A model generated the notes under the pieces. That model worked only from the letters and a program-made list of their open reading frames with translations, did no database searches and was not told the DNA's origin. A stretch of DNA of 64,000 nt from assembly GCA_024231975.1 (NCBI GenBank), contig JAAEQB010000064.1:134802-198801 (forward strand). Reading direction: 5' to 3'. The translations under genes and the position numbers were made by a program. Origin of the DNA: Allobosea sp. GTDB lineage: Bacteria; Pseudomonadota; Alphaproteobacteria; Rhizobiales; Beijerinckiaceae. Position 1 is the first letter of the stretch, and each line of letters begins with the position of its first letter. Positions 43,642 through 52,751 of this stretch are shown piece by piece.

Positions 43642-44952
43642 TTATCCTTTCGGCCGGTTGTCGACGACGCGCCTGGCCTTGCCGGCCGAACGCTCGACCG
43701 AATCGGGGTCGCCGACCTCAATCTTGGTGCTCACCCCCACCACGCTTTTGATGTGGTGCGCAAGTTCCTTGGCTGACGAGGCGCGCGCGGCGGCATCGGC
43801 TGCGTGCGGCATCGCCTCGACATGCACGACCATGTCGTCCATCCGGCCGGCGCGCACGAGCTCGATCTGGAAATGCGGGGCGAGGCCGCCGCATTTCAGC
43901 AGCTGCTCCTCGATCTGCGTCGGGAAGATGTTGACGCCGCGCAGGATCATCATGTCGTCGGTGCGGCCGGTAATCTTCTCGATCCGGCGCATCGCCCGCG
44001 CCGTGCCGGGCAGCAGCCGCGTCAGGTCGCGGGTGCGATAGCGGATGATTGGCAGCGCCTCCTTGGTCAGCGAGGTGAAGACGAGCTCGCCGATCTCGCC
44101 ATCGGGCAGGACAGCGCCGGTCTCCGGATCGATGATCTCCGGATAGAAATGATCCTCCCAGACATGCAGCCCGTCCTTGGTCTCGACGCATTCGCTGGCG
44201 ACGCCCGGGCCGATCACCTCCGACAGACCGTAGATGTCGACGGCATGCATGTCGAAATCCTGCTGGATCTCCTCGCGCATCGCATTGGTCCAGGGCTCGG
44301 CGCCGAAGATGCCGACGGTGAGCGAGGAGCTGCGCGGATCGATGCCCTGGCGCCGGAACTCGTCGAGGATCGACAGCATGTAGGACGGCGTCACCATGAT
44401 GATGCGCGGCTTGAAGTCCTGGATCAGCGTCACCTGGCGCTCGGTCATGCCACCCGAGATCGGGATCACCGTGCAGCCGAGCTTCTCGGCGCCGTAATGG
44501 GCGCCGAGCCCGCCGGTGAAAAGGCCGTAGCCATAGGCGACATGGCAGATGTCGCCGGCCCGGCCGCCCGCCGCCCGGATCGAGCGGGCGACGCAGGTTG
44601 CCCACATCTCGATGTCGTTCTGGGTGTAGCCGACGACGGTCGGCTTGCCGGTCGTACCCGAGGAGGCGTGGATGCGGGCGACCTTGTCCTGCGGCACCGC
44701 GAACATCCCGAACGGATAGGTGTCGCGCAGGTCCTTCTTCACCGTGAAGGGGAACTTGGCGAGGTCGGACAGCGTCTTGAGATCGTCGGGATGGACGTCG
44801 GCCCCGTCGAACTGCGCCCGGTAGTGTGGCGAGTTGCGATAGGCGTGGTCGAGCGTCGTCTTCAGCCGCTTGAGCTGCAGCGCCGAGATCTCGTCGCGGG
44901 AGGCGGTTTCGATGGGATCGAGATCGCCCGGACGGGGCGAAAGGTCTTCCAT
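43642..44952 (-). CDS. paaK: Phenylacetate--CoA ligase
   Basis: 436-aa ANL-superfamily enzyme that makes phenylacetyl-CoA from phenylacetate, ATP and CoA. The phosphate loop is IHASSGTTGKPTVVGYT; YGLSEVIGPGVASEC and GRTDDMMILRGVNIFPTQIE are PaaK hallmarks. ATG at 44952 gives MEDLSPRPGDLDPIETASRD; the longer upstream frame reads into the intergenic sequence. It lies 37 bases after paaI. Confidence 0.95.
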   Translation of the reverse strand: MEDLSPRPGDLDPIETASRDEISALQLKRLKTTLDHAYRNSPHYRAQFDGADVHPDDLKTLSDLAKFPFTVKKDLRDTYPFGMFAVPQDKVARIHASSGTTGKPTVVGYTQNDIEMWATCVARSIRAAGGRAGDICHVAYGYGLFTGGLGAHYGAEKLGCTVIPISGGMTERQVTLIQDFKPRIIMVTPSYMLSILDEFRRQGIDPRSSSLTVGIFGAEPWTNAMREEIQQDFDMHAVDIYGLSEVIGPGVASECVETKDGLHVWEDHFYPEIIDPETGAVLPDGEIGELVFTSLTKEALPIIRYRTRDLTRLLPGTARAMRRIEKITGRTDDMMILRGVNIFPTQIEEQLLKCGGLAPHFQIELVRAGRMDDMVVHVEAMPHAADAAARASSAKELAHHIKSVVGVSTKIEVGDPDSVERSAGKARRVVDNRPKG

Positions 44953-44989
44953 GGTTTCCTGCGCTTTTGTCTTGTTTCGGCCGGAACGT

Positions 44990-45436
44990 TCAGCCCGGCG
45001 CGGGTATCGGCGTGCCCTTGACGGTGCGGGAGTGGCCGCGGAATTCCGCGACATGCTCGCCGCTCTGGTTCGTCACCTTGATGTCGTAGATGCCGCTGCG
45101 GCCGCTGCGCGAGACCTCACGGGCGCTGGCGGTGAGACGGTCACCCGCGAAGGCTGGGCGCAGGAACGTCACCGAGCAATGCTGCGCGACGGTGTTCTGG
45201 TTGTAGCTGTTGCAGGCGAAGGCGAAGGCCGAATCCGCGAGCGTGAAGATGTAGCCGCCATGGCAGGTCTTGTGGCCGTTGGTCATCTCGGCCGTGACCG
45301 TCAGCGACAGCGTCGCCTCGCCCGGGCCGACCGCATCGAGGCTCATGCCGAGGCTGCGGGAGGCCAAGTCCTTCTCCCACATCGCTGCGGCAGAGGCGTG
45401 GGCGACGGCGAGCGGATCGGAGAAGTCGAGGCTCAT
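44990..45436 (-). CDS. paaI: Hydroxyphenylacetyl-CoA thioesterase PaaI
   Basis: 148-aa hotdog-fold thioesterase. NGHKTCHGGYIFTLADSAFA holds the catalytic Asp and backbone motif of PaaI, and VTFLRPAFAGDRLTA follows. It rescues CoA from dead-end phenylacetate intermediates. It overlaps paaG by four bases and precedes paaK. Confidence 0.94.
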   Translation of the reverse strand: MSLDFSDPLAVAHASAAAMWEKDLASRSLGMSLDAVGPGEATLSLTVTAEMTNGHKTCHGGYIFTLADSAFAFACNSYNQNTVAQHCSVTFLRPAFAGDRLTASAREVSRSGRSGIYDIKVTNQSGEHVAEFRGHSRTVKGTPIPAPG

Positions 45437-46218
45437 CGTCCGCTGAACTTCGGCTGGCGCTTGTCGAGGAAGGCGAGGACGCCCTCGGCATAGTCGGCGC
45501 TGCGGCCGGCGCGGCGCTGCAGGTCGCGCTCGAGGTCGAGCTGCTGGTCGAGCGTGTTGCCGGCCGAAGCCTGGATCGCCTGCTTGATCAGGCCGAGCCC
45601 GAAGGTGGGGCCGGCGGCGAGCTTCTTGCCGAGCGCCTCGGCTTCGCTCATCAGCTCGGTATCGTCGACGGCGCGCCAGATCAGGCCCCAGGCCGCAGCG
45701 GTTTCCGCCGTCAGCGGTTCTGCCGTCAGGGCGAGCGCCTTGGCGCGCGCCTCGCCGAGCAATTGCGCGAGGCTCCAGGTGCCACCGGAATCGGGGACGA
45801 GGCCGATCTTCGAGAAGGCCTGGATGAACTTCGCGGAGCGGGCCGCCAGTACGATGTCGCAGGCGATCGCGATATTGGCGCCGGCGCCGGCGGCGACGCC
45901 ATTGACCGCGCAGATCACCGGTTTGTCGAGGCTGCGGATGAGGCGGATCAGCGGGTTGTAGAAGGTCTCGATCGTGCGGCCGAGATCCGGGGCGGTCTCT
46001 TTGCGCGGGTCGCGGTCGCCCAGGTCCTGGCCGGCGCAGAAGCCGCGGCCGGCGCCCGTCAGCAGCACCGCACGAATGTCGCTCTCGTCATGCGCACGCT
46101 GGAAGCCGGCGCGCAGGGCCAGATGCATCTCGTCATTGAAGGAGTTGAGCTTGTCGGGACGATTGAGCGTCAGCCGCAGCAGGCCGTCGGCGAGCTCAAT
46201 CTTGACCGTGTCGGACAC
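45433..46218 (-). CDS. paaG: 1,2-epoxyphenylacetyl-CoA isomerase PaaG
   Basis: 261-aa crotonase-fold enzyme that isomerises the ring epoxide to oxepin-CoA and later shifts a double bond. The oxyanion-hole motifs are GRGFCAGQDLGDRDP and GVAAGAGANIAIACD, and the catalytic Asp is in LVPDSGGTW. GTG at 46218 is favoured over ATG at 46233: GGAGGAAGG lies inside the longer version at the right distance, and the resulting length equals that of known PaaG. It is first in the minus-strand operon with paaI, paaK and tetR. Confidence 0.94.
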   Translation of the reverse strand: MSDTVKIELADGLLRLTLNRPDKLNSFNDEMHLALRAGFQRAHDESDIRAVLLTGAGRGFCAGQDLGDRDPRKETAPDLGRTIETFYNPLIRLIRSLDKPVICAVNGVAAGAGANIAIACDIVLAARSAKFIQAFSKIGLVPDSGGTWSLAQLLGEARAKALALTAEPLTAETAAAWGLIWRAVDDTELMSEAEALGKKLAAGPTFGLGLIKQAIQASAGNTLDQQLDLERDLQRRAGRSADYAEGVLAFLDKRQPKFSGR

Positions 46219-46279
46219 GAGCCTTCCTCCCATTCAAGTCGCGGCCTTGGGCCGTCGCTCCAAAAAATTCCTTGCATAG

Positions 46280-46293
46280 TCCGAACGGTCGGT
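46280..46293. promoter_or_regulatory. Second candidate PaaR operator in the paaG/livK divergent gap
   Basis: TCCGAACGGTCGGT matches the perfect palindrome at 35193-35206 in 12 of 14 positions. It is centred in the AT-rich part of the 241-base gap between paaG (minus) and the Liv-type binding protein (plus), so one site could control both directions. Confidence 0.65.
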
Positions 46294-46459
46294 CAATTAT
46301 TAATCCAAGAACGGCGTGAGCAACCCTGATCGGCATGGCCGGTCACAAGGTCCAGCCTCGCGCCACGGGAACGACGGCGATCGCGCTCTGGGCTTCAGCG
46401 GTGCGGCGACGAACCACAAAAAACGCTTCGGCGAAAAGCCTGGGAACGCGGAGGAAACA

Positions 46460-47596
46460 ATGAAGTTCGGAGTTATCGGCGGCGCGCTCGCGCTGACGCT
46501 CGGCCTGGCCGGCCCGGCCTTTGCCGACATCAAGATCGGCGCCTCGGTCTCCGAGACCGGCCCGGCCTCCTCGCTCGGCGATCCCGAGGCCAAGACCCTC
46601 AAATTGCTGGTCGACGAGATCAATGCCGCCGGCGGCGTGCTCGGCCAGAAGATCAAGCTCTTCCTCTATGACGATGGTGGCGATCCGAACAAGGCGCGCA
46701 CCTTCGCCACGCGCCTGGTCGAGGACGACGAGGTCGTCGCCATCGTCGGCGGCTCGACCACCGGCACCACCATGTCGATCATCTCGGTCGTCGAGAACGC
46801 CAAGATCCCGTTCATCTCGCTGGCGGGCGCGATCGAGATCATCGACCCGGTCAAGCCCTTCGTCTTCAAGACGCCGCATACCGACCGGATGGCCTGCCGC
46901 AAGATCTTCGAGGACATGAAGGCCAAGGGCTTCAGCAAGATCGCCCTGATCTCCGGCTCCGACGGCTTCGGCGCGTCGATGCGCAAGCAGTGCCTGCAGG
47001 TCATCGGCGAGTTCGGCATCACCGTGCTGGCCGAGGAGACCTATGGCCCGAACGACGCCGACATGACCCCGCAGCTGACCAATATCCGCTCCAAGGGCGA
47101 GGTGCAGGCCATCCTCAATCCCGGCTTCGGCCAGGGCCCTGCGATCGTCACCCGCAACTACGGCCAGCTCGGCATCAAGACGCCGCTCTACCAGTCGCAT
47201 GGCGTCGCCTCGAAGAGCTTCATCGACCTCGCCGGCCCGGCCTCGGAAGGCGTGCGCCTGCCCGGCACTGCCGTCCTCGTCGCCAACCTCCTGCCGGCGA
47301 ACGATCCGCAGAAGGCGGTCGTCTCCGCCTACACCACCACCTACCAGGCGAAGTTCAACCAGCCGGCCTCCACCTTCGGCGGCTACGCTCATGACGGGCT
47401 GCGGCTCCTGGTCGACGCGATCAAGCGTGCCGGCAAGGCCGATCCGAAGGCGATCCGCGACGCGCTGGAGAATACGAAGGGCTTCGTCGGCGTCACCGGC
47501 ACCTTCAACATGGCAGCGGGCGATCACCTCGGCCTCGACCTCACGGCGTTCCGCATGCTCGAGATCAAGGGCGGCAACTGGGCGCTGGTGCAGTAA
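46460..47596 (+). CDS. Branched-chain amino acid/aromatic ABC transporter substrate-binding protein
   Basis: 378-aa type I periplasmic binding protein. The signal peptide MKFGVIGGALALTLGLAGPA ends FADI. IKIGASVSETGPASSLGDPE and VAIVGGSTTGTTMSIISV are typical of the LivK group. ATG at 46460 follows GAGGAAACA, and the upstream frame is rejected. It heads a complete Liv-type operon transcribed away from paaG and sharing its control region. Phenylacetate or a related aromatic acid is a likely ligand (inference). Confidence 0.9.
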   Translation: MKFGVIGGALALTLGLAGPAFADIKIGASVSETGPASSLGDPEAKTLKLLVDEINAAGGVLGQKIKLFLYDDGGDPNKARTFATRLVEDDEVVAIVGGSTTGTTMSIISVVENAKIPFISLAGAIEIIDPVKPFVFKTPHTDRMACRKIFEDMKAKGFSKIALISGSDGFGASMRKQCLQVIGEFGITVLAEETYGPNDADMTPQLTNIRSKGEVQAILNPGFGQGPAIVTRNYGQLGIKTPLYQSHGVASKSFIDLAGPASEGVRLPGTAVLVANLLPANDPQKAVVSAYTTTYQAKFNQPASTFGGYAHDGLRLLVDAIKRAGKADPKAIRDALENTKGFVGVTGTFNMAAGDHLGLDLTAFRMLEIKGGNWALVQ

Positions 47597-47635
47597 ATCT
47601 GGACGCGACCCGAGGCCATTGAACCCAGCCCTTCC

Positions 47636-47728
47636 CGTCATGGTCGGGCTTGTCCCGACCATCCACGTCTTCCTTCGGGCAAGGCGGCGTTCAAGACGTG
47701 GATGCTCGCCACAAGGGCGAGCATGACG
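47636..47728. repeat. REP-like long palindromic element with compensatory base pairs
   Basis: Two 36-base arms, 47636-47671 and 47693-47728, are inverted copies separated by 21 bases. They begin CGTCATGGTCGGGCTTGT and end CAAGGGCGAGCATGACG. Each arm contains its own inner hairpin: GGTCGGG with CCCGACC, and GCTCGCC with GGCGAGC. The arms differ mainly inside the inner hairpins, and those differences keep the inner pairing. It lies between the binding-protein and permease genes, a classic place for repetitive extragenic palindromes that stabilise or attenuate mRNA. Confidence 0.8.
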
Positions 47729-47774
47729 AGCTGGACTGGCCTTCAGCGTCCGGGTGAGCCACGGGGAGCATAGC

Positions 47775-48647
47775 GTGCCCGAACTTCTCCAATATCTGTT
47801 GTCGGGCGTGACCGTCGGCGCGGTCTATGCGCTGGTCGCGCTCGGCTTCACCCTGATCTACAACGCCTCCGACGTGGTGAACTTCGCCCAGGGCGAGTTC
47901 GTCATGCTGGGCGGGATGATCACTTTCTTCGCCTGGCAGGCCGGCATTCCGCTGCCTTTGGCGGCGCTGCTCGCTATCCTCGCGGCGGCAACGATCGGCG
48001 TGCTCCTCAACAAGCTCGCCATCGAGCCGGCGCGCGGCGCGCCCGTCGCCAGCCTGATCATCATCACGATCGGCGCCTCGATCTTCCTGCGCGGCAGCGC
48101 CCAGCTCGTCTTCGACAAGCAGCTCCATCGCTTCCCGAGCTTCTCCGGCGACGATCCGTTCAGGATCTTCGGCGCGACCATGCTGCCGCAGGGCCTCTGG
48201 GTCATCGCCGGGGCGGTCGGGATCTTCCTCGCGCTCTGGCTGTTCTTCGCCCGCACGCTGACCGGCAAGGCCGTGCTCGCCACCGCCAACAACCGCATCG
48301 CCGCCAGCCTGGTCGGCATCAACCCCAACCACATGATGACGCTGAGCTTCGCCGTCTCGGCTGCGATCGGCGCTCTCGCCGGGGTACTGGTCACGCCGAT
48401 CACCCTGACCAGCTACGATCTCGGCGTGGCGATGGCGCTGAAGGGCTTCGCCGCCGCCATGCTCGGCGGCATGGGCGTTCCGGCCGGCGCCCTGGCCGGC
48501 GGATTGCTGCTCGGGCTGATCGAGGCGCTCACCGCGGGTTATGTCAGCTCCGTCTACAAGGACGCTGTCGCCTTCGTCCTGATCCTCGTGATCCTGTTCG
48601 TGCGGCCGCAGGGCCTGTTCGGCCGCAAGGCGATGGACCGGGTGTGA
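47775..48647 (+). CDS. livH: Branched-chain-type ABC transporter permease (LivH)
   Basis: 290-aa membrane protein: VTVGAVYALVALGFTLIYNA, FAQGEFVMLGG and the cytoplasmic-loop ANNRIAASLVGIN, all LivH features. GTG at 47775 is favoured (GGGGAGCATAGC upstream) over GTG at 47754. It follows the palindromic repeat. It overlaps livM by four bases if livM starts at the GTG. Confidence 0.92.
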   Translation: MPELLQYLLSGVTVGAVYALVALGFTLIYNASDVVNFAQGEFVMLGGMITFFAWQAGIPLPLAALLAILAAATIGVLLNKLAIEPARGAPVASLIIITIGASIFLRGSAQLVFDKQLHRFPSFSGDDPFRIFGATMLPQGLWVIAGAVGIFLALWLFFARTLTGKAVLATANNRIAASLVGINPNHMMTLSFAVSAAIGALAGVLVTPITLTSYDLGVAMALKGFAAAMLGGMGVPAGALAGGLLLGLIEALTAGYVSSVYKDAVAFVLILVILFVRPQGLFGRKAMDRV

Positions 48648-49603
48648 CGATGCGTCTGTCCCGCAAGCATCTCACTCTGATCGTGCTGGCCGTGCTGGTC
48701 GCTCTGGCGCCGGCCTTCTTCCCCTCGAACTTCTATTACCGCATCGGCGCGCTGATCTTCGTCAACGGGCTCGCGGTCACCGGCCTTGTCGTCCTGATCG
48801 GCTTCGCCGGCCAGATCAGCCTCGGCCATGCCGGCTTCGCCGGGATCGGCGCCTATGCCTGCGCCCTCGCGCCCGGTTATCTCGGCCTGCATCCCGGGCT
48901 CGCCATGCTGCTCGGCGCCGTGCTCTCAGGCGTCGTCGCCTGGCTGATCGGCCGGCCGATCCTGCGGCTCAAGGGTTATTACCTCGCCGTCGCCACCCTC
49001 GGCTTCGGCATCCTCGTCTCGATGGTGCTCGCCAATGAGGCGAAGATCACCGGCGGTCCGGACGGACGCGAGGTCGCCGAGCTCGGTCTGCGCAGAGCGC
49101 TCGCCGGCATCGGCATCGCCCTGAGCAATGCCCAGTTCTGGTACGCCGCCACCGGCCTGTCCATGCTCGCCGGCGCCTGGATCGCGCTCAATCTGCACGA
49201 CAGCCCTTCGGGCCGGGCGCTGCGTGCCCTGCACGATTCCGAGGTCGCAGCCCGCACCGTCGGCGTCGACGTCGCCCGGCTGAAGCTTTCGGCCTTCGTG
49301 ATCTCGGCCGTCTACGCCTCGCTGTCCGGTTCGCTGCTGGCGCTGATGAACCGCTTCATCACGCCGGATGTCGCCGGCTTCCTGCATTCGATCGAGCTGG
49401 TGACGATGACGGTGTTCGGCGGCGTCGGCTCGGTGCCGGGCGCCATCCTCGGCGCGGCGACATTGACGCTGCTGCCGCAGGCGCTGACCGTGCTGCAGCA
49501 ATACGAGAACCTCATCCTCGGCCTGATCATGATGCTGGTGATGATCTTCATGCGCGACGGGCTGCTGCCCTCCATCATGCGCCGCCTGAAGGGGAGGGGC
49601 TGA
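48644..49603 (+). CDS. livM: Branched-chain-type ABC transporter permease (LivM)
   Basis: 319-aa membrane protein with the LivM motifs LIGFAGQISLGHAGFAGIGA and LHDSEVAARTVGVDVARLKL. The GTG start overlaps the livH stop; ATG at 48650 is a near alternative. It overlaps livG by one base, so the operon is translationally coupled. Confidence 0.92.
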   Translation: MTMRLSRKHLTLIVLAVLVALAPAFFPSNFYYRIGALIFVNGLAVTGLVVLIGFAGQISLGHAGFAGIGAYACALAPGYLGLHPGLAMLLGAVLSGVVAWLIGRPILRLKGYYLAVATLGFGILVSMVLANEAKITGGPDGREVAELGLRRALAGIGIALSNAQFWYAATGLSMLAGAWIALNLHDSPSGRALRALHDSEVAARTVGVDVARLKLSAFVISAVYASLSGSLLALMNRFITPDVAGFLHSIELVTMTVFGGVGSVPGAILGAATLTLLPQALTVLQQYENLILGLIMMLVMIFMRDGLLPSIMRRLKGRG

Positions 49604-50388
49604 TGACCCTCCTTTCGGTCGAAGGTCTCGGCATCGATTTTGGCGGCCTGCGCGCCGTCAACGATGTCGACTTTTCGGTCTCGCCGGGCGAGATCGTCTC
49701 GGTGATCGGGCCCAACGGCGCCGGCAAGACCACGCTGTTCAACATGATCTCGGGCGTCTACCAGCCGCAGCGCGGCCGGATCGCGCTGGATGGCCAGGAC
49801 GTCACCGGCCTGGCGCCGAACCGGCTGGCCGAGCGCGGCCTGTCGCGCACCTTCCAGAACCTGCAGATCTTCCAGCGCATGAGCGTGCTGGAGAACGCCA
49901 TGACCGGCTGCCACCTTCGGGAGCGCGGGCCGATCCTCGGCGATCTCCTCAGCCTGCCGTCCTCGCGCCGCCGCAGCGCCGTGACGCGTGCGCGCGCCAC
50001 CGAACTGCTGGAGCGCGTCGGCCTGGCGCGCGGCGCCGAGCGGGAGGCCTCCTCGCTCTCCTATGGCGCGCTGAAACGTCTCGAGATCGCCCGGGCGCTG
50101 GCGCTGGAGCCGCGCATCCTCCTGCTCGACGAGCCGGCGGCCGGCTGCAACGCGGTCGAGACCGAGGAGATCGACCATCTGATCGCCGAGGTCGCCAAAT
50201 CCGGCGTCGCCATCCTGCTGGTCGAGCACGACATGAAGATGGTGATGCGCATCTCCCAGCACATCGTCGTGCTCGATCGCGGCGAGAAGATCGCCGAGGG
50301 CGCCCCCGCCGCCGTCTCGCGCGATCCCAAGGTGATCGAGGCCTATCTCGGCACGCAAGCGACGGAGGCGGGCCATGCTCTCGGTTGA
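49603..50388 (+). CDS. livG: Branched-chain-type ABC transporter ATP-binding protein (LivG)
   Basis: 261-aa ATPase. Walker A is GPNGAGKTT and Walker B ILLLDEPAAG. The signature-loop region reads SSLSYGALKRLEIARALAL, where the usual SGGQ-like string is SYGA as in many LivG proteins. The short C-terminal extension (EAYLGTQ) is typical. It overlaps livF by 14 bases. Confidence 0.93.
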   Translation: MTLLSVEGLGIDFGGLRAVNDVDFSVSPGEIVSVIGPNGAGKTTLFNMISGVYQPQRGRIALDGQDVTGLAPNRLAERGLSRTFQNLQIFQRMSVLENAMTGCHLRERGPILGDLLSLPSSRRRSAVTRARATELLERVGLARGAEREASSLSYGALKRLEIARALALEPRILLLDEPAAGCNAVETEEIDHLIAEVAKSGVAILLVEHDMKMVMRISQHIVVLDRGEKIAEGAPAAVSRDPKVIEAYLGTQATEAGHALG

Positions 50389-51076
50389 GGGGTTGCGCTC
50401 GCGCTATGGCCGCATCGAGGTCCTGCACGGGGTCGACCTCGAAGTCGGCTCCGGCGAGATCGTCACCGTGGTCGGCGCCAACGGCGCCGGCAAGACGACG
50501 CTGCTGCGCTGCATCTCCGGCGTGCAGCCGGCGAGCGGCGGCGCCATCATCTTCCGTGGCGAGGCGCTGAAGGCGATTCCCGCCCATCGCCGCGTCGGCT
50601 TGGGTCTGTCGCAATCGCCGGAAGGGCGGCTGATCTTCACCAACCTGACGGTCGAGGAGAACCTGCGGCTCGGCGCCTATCTCTTCGCCGACGAGCGCGT
50701 CGAGCGCGACATGGAAGACGCCTTCGCGATGTTCCCGATCCTGAAGGAGAAGCGCAACCTGCCGGCCGGCGGCCTCTCCGGCGGCCAGCAGCAGATGCTG
50801 GCGATCGGCCGCGCCCTGATGGCCCGGCCCGCCTGCCTGCTGCTCGACGAGCCCAGCATGGGGCTGGCGCCGATCCTGGTGGCGCAGATCTTCGATGTCG
50901 TGAAGACCCTGAAATCGCTGGGAGTCACCGTGCTGCTGGTCGAGCAGAACGCCTATGCGGCTCTCAGGATCGCCGATCGCGGTTATGTCATGGAGACCGG
51001 CCGCATCGGCTTCAGCGGCACGGCCGAGGAGCTGATCGCCGATCCGCGCATCCGCGAGGCCTATCTCGGCATCTGA
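50375..51076 (+). CDS. livF: Branched-chain-type ABC transporter ATP-binding protein (LivF)
   Basis: 233-aa ATPase: Walker A GANGAGKTT, signature LSGGQQQMLAIGRALM, Walker B LLLDEPSMGLAP, and the terminal IREAYLGI typical of LivF. It completes the transporter linked to the paa island and converges on hmgA. Confidence 0.94.
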   Translation: MLSVEGLRSRYGRIEVLHGVDLEVGSGEIVTVVGANGAGKTTLLRCISGVQPASGGAIIFRGEALKAIPAHRRVGLGLSQSPEGRLIFTNLTVEENLRLGAYLFADERVERDMEDAFAMFPILKEKRNLPAGGLSGGQQQMLAIGRALMARPACLLLDEPSMGLAPILVAQIFDVVKTLKSLGVTVLLVEQNAYAALRIADRGYVMETGRIGFSGTAEELIADPRIREAYLGI

Positions 51077-51100
51077 CTTGCTGCCCGAATACGCCCGGCC

Positions 51101-52459
51101 TCAGGGCTTGTTCGGGTCGAAATGCTTGGTCAGCTTGTGGCCGTAGCCGCCATAGTCCTGCTGCAGTGCGTCGCTCTGCGCGGCGAAGGCCGTGACCTGC
51201 TGGGGAAAGCGCGTCTCGAACATGAAGGCGAGCGTGCCTTCGAGCTTGTGCGGCTTCAGCTCGACAGTGCTCGCCTTCTCGAAGGCGTCGAGGTCCGGAC
51301 CGTGCGGCAGCATCGTGTTGTGCAGGGAGATGCCGCCGGGCACGAAGCCGCCGCCGGTCTTGGCGTCATAGACGCCGTAGACCAGCCCCATGAACTCGCT
51401 CATCACGTTCATATGGTACCAGGGCGGGCGGAAGGTGTTCTCGGCCACCAGCCAGCGGTCGGAGAAGATGACGAAGTCGATATTCGCCGTGCCGGGCGTC
51501 TCCGAGGGCGAGGTCAGCACGGTGAAGATCGACGGGTCGGCATGGTCGTAGAGGATCGGGCCGACCGGCGAGAAGCGCCTGAGATCGTATTTGTAGGGCG
51601 CATAGTTGCCGTGCCAGGCGACGACGTCCAGCGGCGAATGGTCGATGTCGGCGGCCCAGAGGTTGCCGCCCCATTTCACATACATCTTTGAAGGTGCATC
51701 ACGGTCCTCGAAGGCCGCGACCGGCGTCAGGAAGTCGCGGGGATTGGCGAGGCAGTTGGCGCCGATCGGCCCGCGCTCCGGCAAGGTGAAGGCGCCGCCA
51801 TAATTCTCGCAGATATAGCCGCGGGCCGGACCGTCCTTGAGCTCGACGCGGATCTTGACGCCGCGTGGGATGACCGCGATTTCGCCCGGCTCGATCTCGA
51901 TGATCCCGAACTCGGTCCAGAGGCGTAAGGAGCCCTGCTGCGGCACGAACAGCATCTCGCCATCGGCATTGTAGAAATACTCGTCCACCATGGACCGCGT
52001 GATCAGATAGACATGCGCGCCCATGCCGCCCTGGCTACCGGCGTCGCCGGCCGTGGTGATGCTGTGGACGCCCTCGACGAAGGAAAGCGGTTCCGACGGG
52101 ATCGGGATCGGGCTCCAGCGCAGCGGCGCGATCGGCATGTCGACCTCGCGGGCCGGTGCCGTGCGCCAGAGCCGGGTATCGACCTTCCTGAACGTGTTCC
52201 AATGGGCCACCGTCGGTCGGATGCGGTAGAGCCAGGAGCGTTCATTGGTGGTGCGCGGCGCGGTGAAGGGCGAGCCGGAGAGCTGCTCGGCATAGAGCCC
52301 GTAGGCGCATTGCTGCGGCGAATTGCGGCCGAGCGGCAGCGCGCCCGGCAGGGCCTCGGTCTCGAAGCCGTTGCCGAAGCCGGACATGTAGCCGGCCGCG
52401 ATCGCGCTCCTGGCTGCGCCGTCCTGCGCTTGCGCGGCAGCCGTGTTCCTGATGTTCAT
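51101..52459 (-). CDS. hmgA: Homogentisate 1,2-dioxygenase
   Basis: 452-aa Fe(II) dioxygenase that opens the ring of homogentisate to maleylacetoacetate in tyrosine/phenylalanine catabolism. YMSGFGNGFETEALPGALP, the ligand-bearing WYHMNVMSEFMG and LHNTMLPHGPDLDAFEKAS are diagnostic. ATG at 52459 is preferred to 52465 because GGGAGG abuts the latter but is six bases from the former. No maleylacetoacetate isomerase lies beside it, and the FAH-family gene at 30330 belongs to another operon. Confidence 0.95.
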   Translation of the reverse strand: MNIRNTAAAQAQDGAARSAIAAGYMSGFGNGFETEALPGALPLGRNSPQQCAYGLYAEQLSGSPFTAPRTTNERSWLYRIRPTVAHWNTFRKVDTRLWRTAPAREVDMPIAPLRWSPIPIPSEPLSFVEGVHSITTAGDAGSQGGMGAHVYLITRSMVDEYFYNADGEMLFVPQQGSLRLWTEFGIIEIEPGEIAVIPRGVKIRVELKDGPARGYICENYGGAFTLPERGPIGANCLANPRDFLTPVAAFEDRDAPSKMYVKWGGNLWAADIDHSPLDVVAWHGNYAPYKYDLRRFSPVGPILYDHADPSIFTVLTSPSETPGTANIDFVIFSDRWLVAENTFRPPWYHMNVMSEFMGLVYGVYDAKTGGGFVPGGISLHNTMLPHGPDLDAFEKASTVELKPHKLEGTLAFMFETRFPQQVTAFAAQSDALQQDYGGYGHKLTKHFDPNKP

Positions 52460-52518
52460 GACCATCCTCCCGAAAGGCCCGTCCCTCCCGCCGCAGCATT
52501 GGCAGCGGTCATGATATA

Positions 52519-52532
52519 GTTGCGTTTGTAAC
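52519..52532. promoter_or_regulatory. MarR-like palindrome in the hmgA/NRPS divergent gap
   Basis: GTTGCGTTTGTAAC is a near-palindrome, GTT(G/A)C-N4-G(T/C)AAC, in an AT-rich stretch 60 bases upstream of hmgA. MarR-type regulators of hmg genes bind GTTGC-N-GCAAC-like sites. No MarR gene is present in the window. The rest of the 292-base gap shows no other clear signal. Confidence 0.35.
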
Positions 52533-52751
52533 CAATTTCTGCGGGGCTAACAAGCGTCGACGACGCTTGTTTTCGCGGACCACCGGGGCTCGTACAACGG
52601 GCTCGACGTCCGGGCCCGGCGAACTGCGCGGCCATGCAGCGGAACAACCCGTCGTAACCTCCTAACGCAATCTACATCTCTCGCCGCTAACAAATCTCGG
52701 TCTCGCATGGGCCGCTCGTCCTTGCGGCATTGGCTTTGGGGGAAGCGGATC

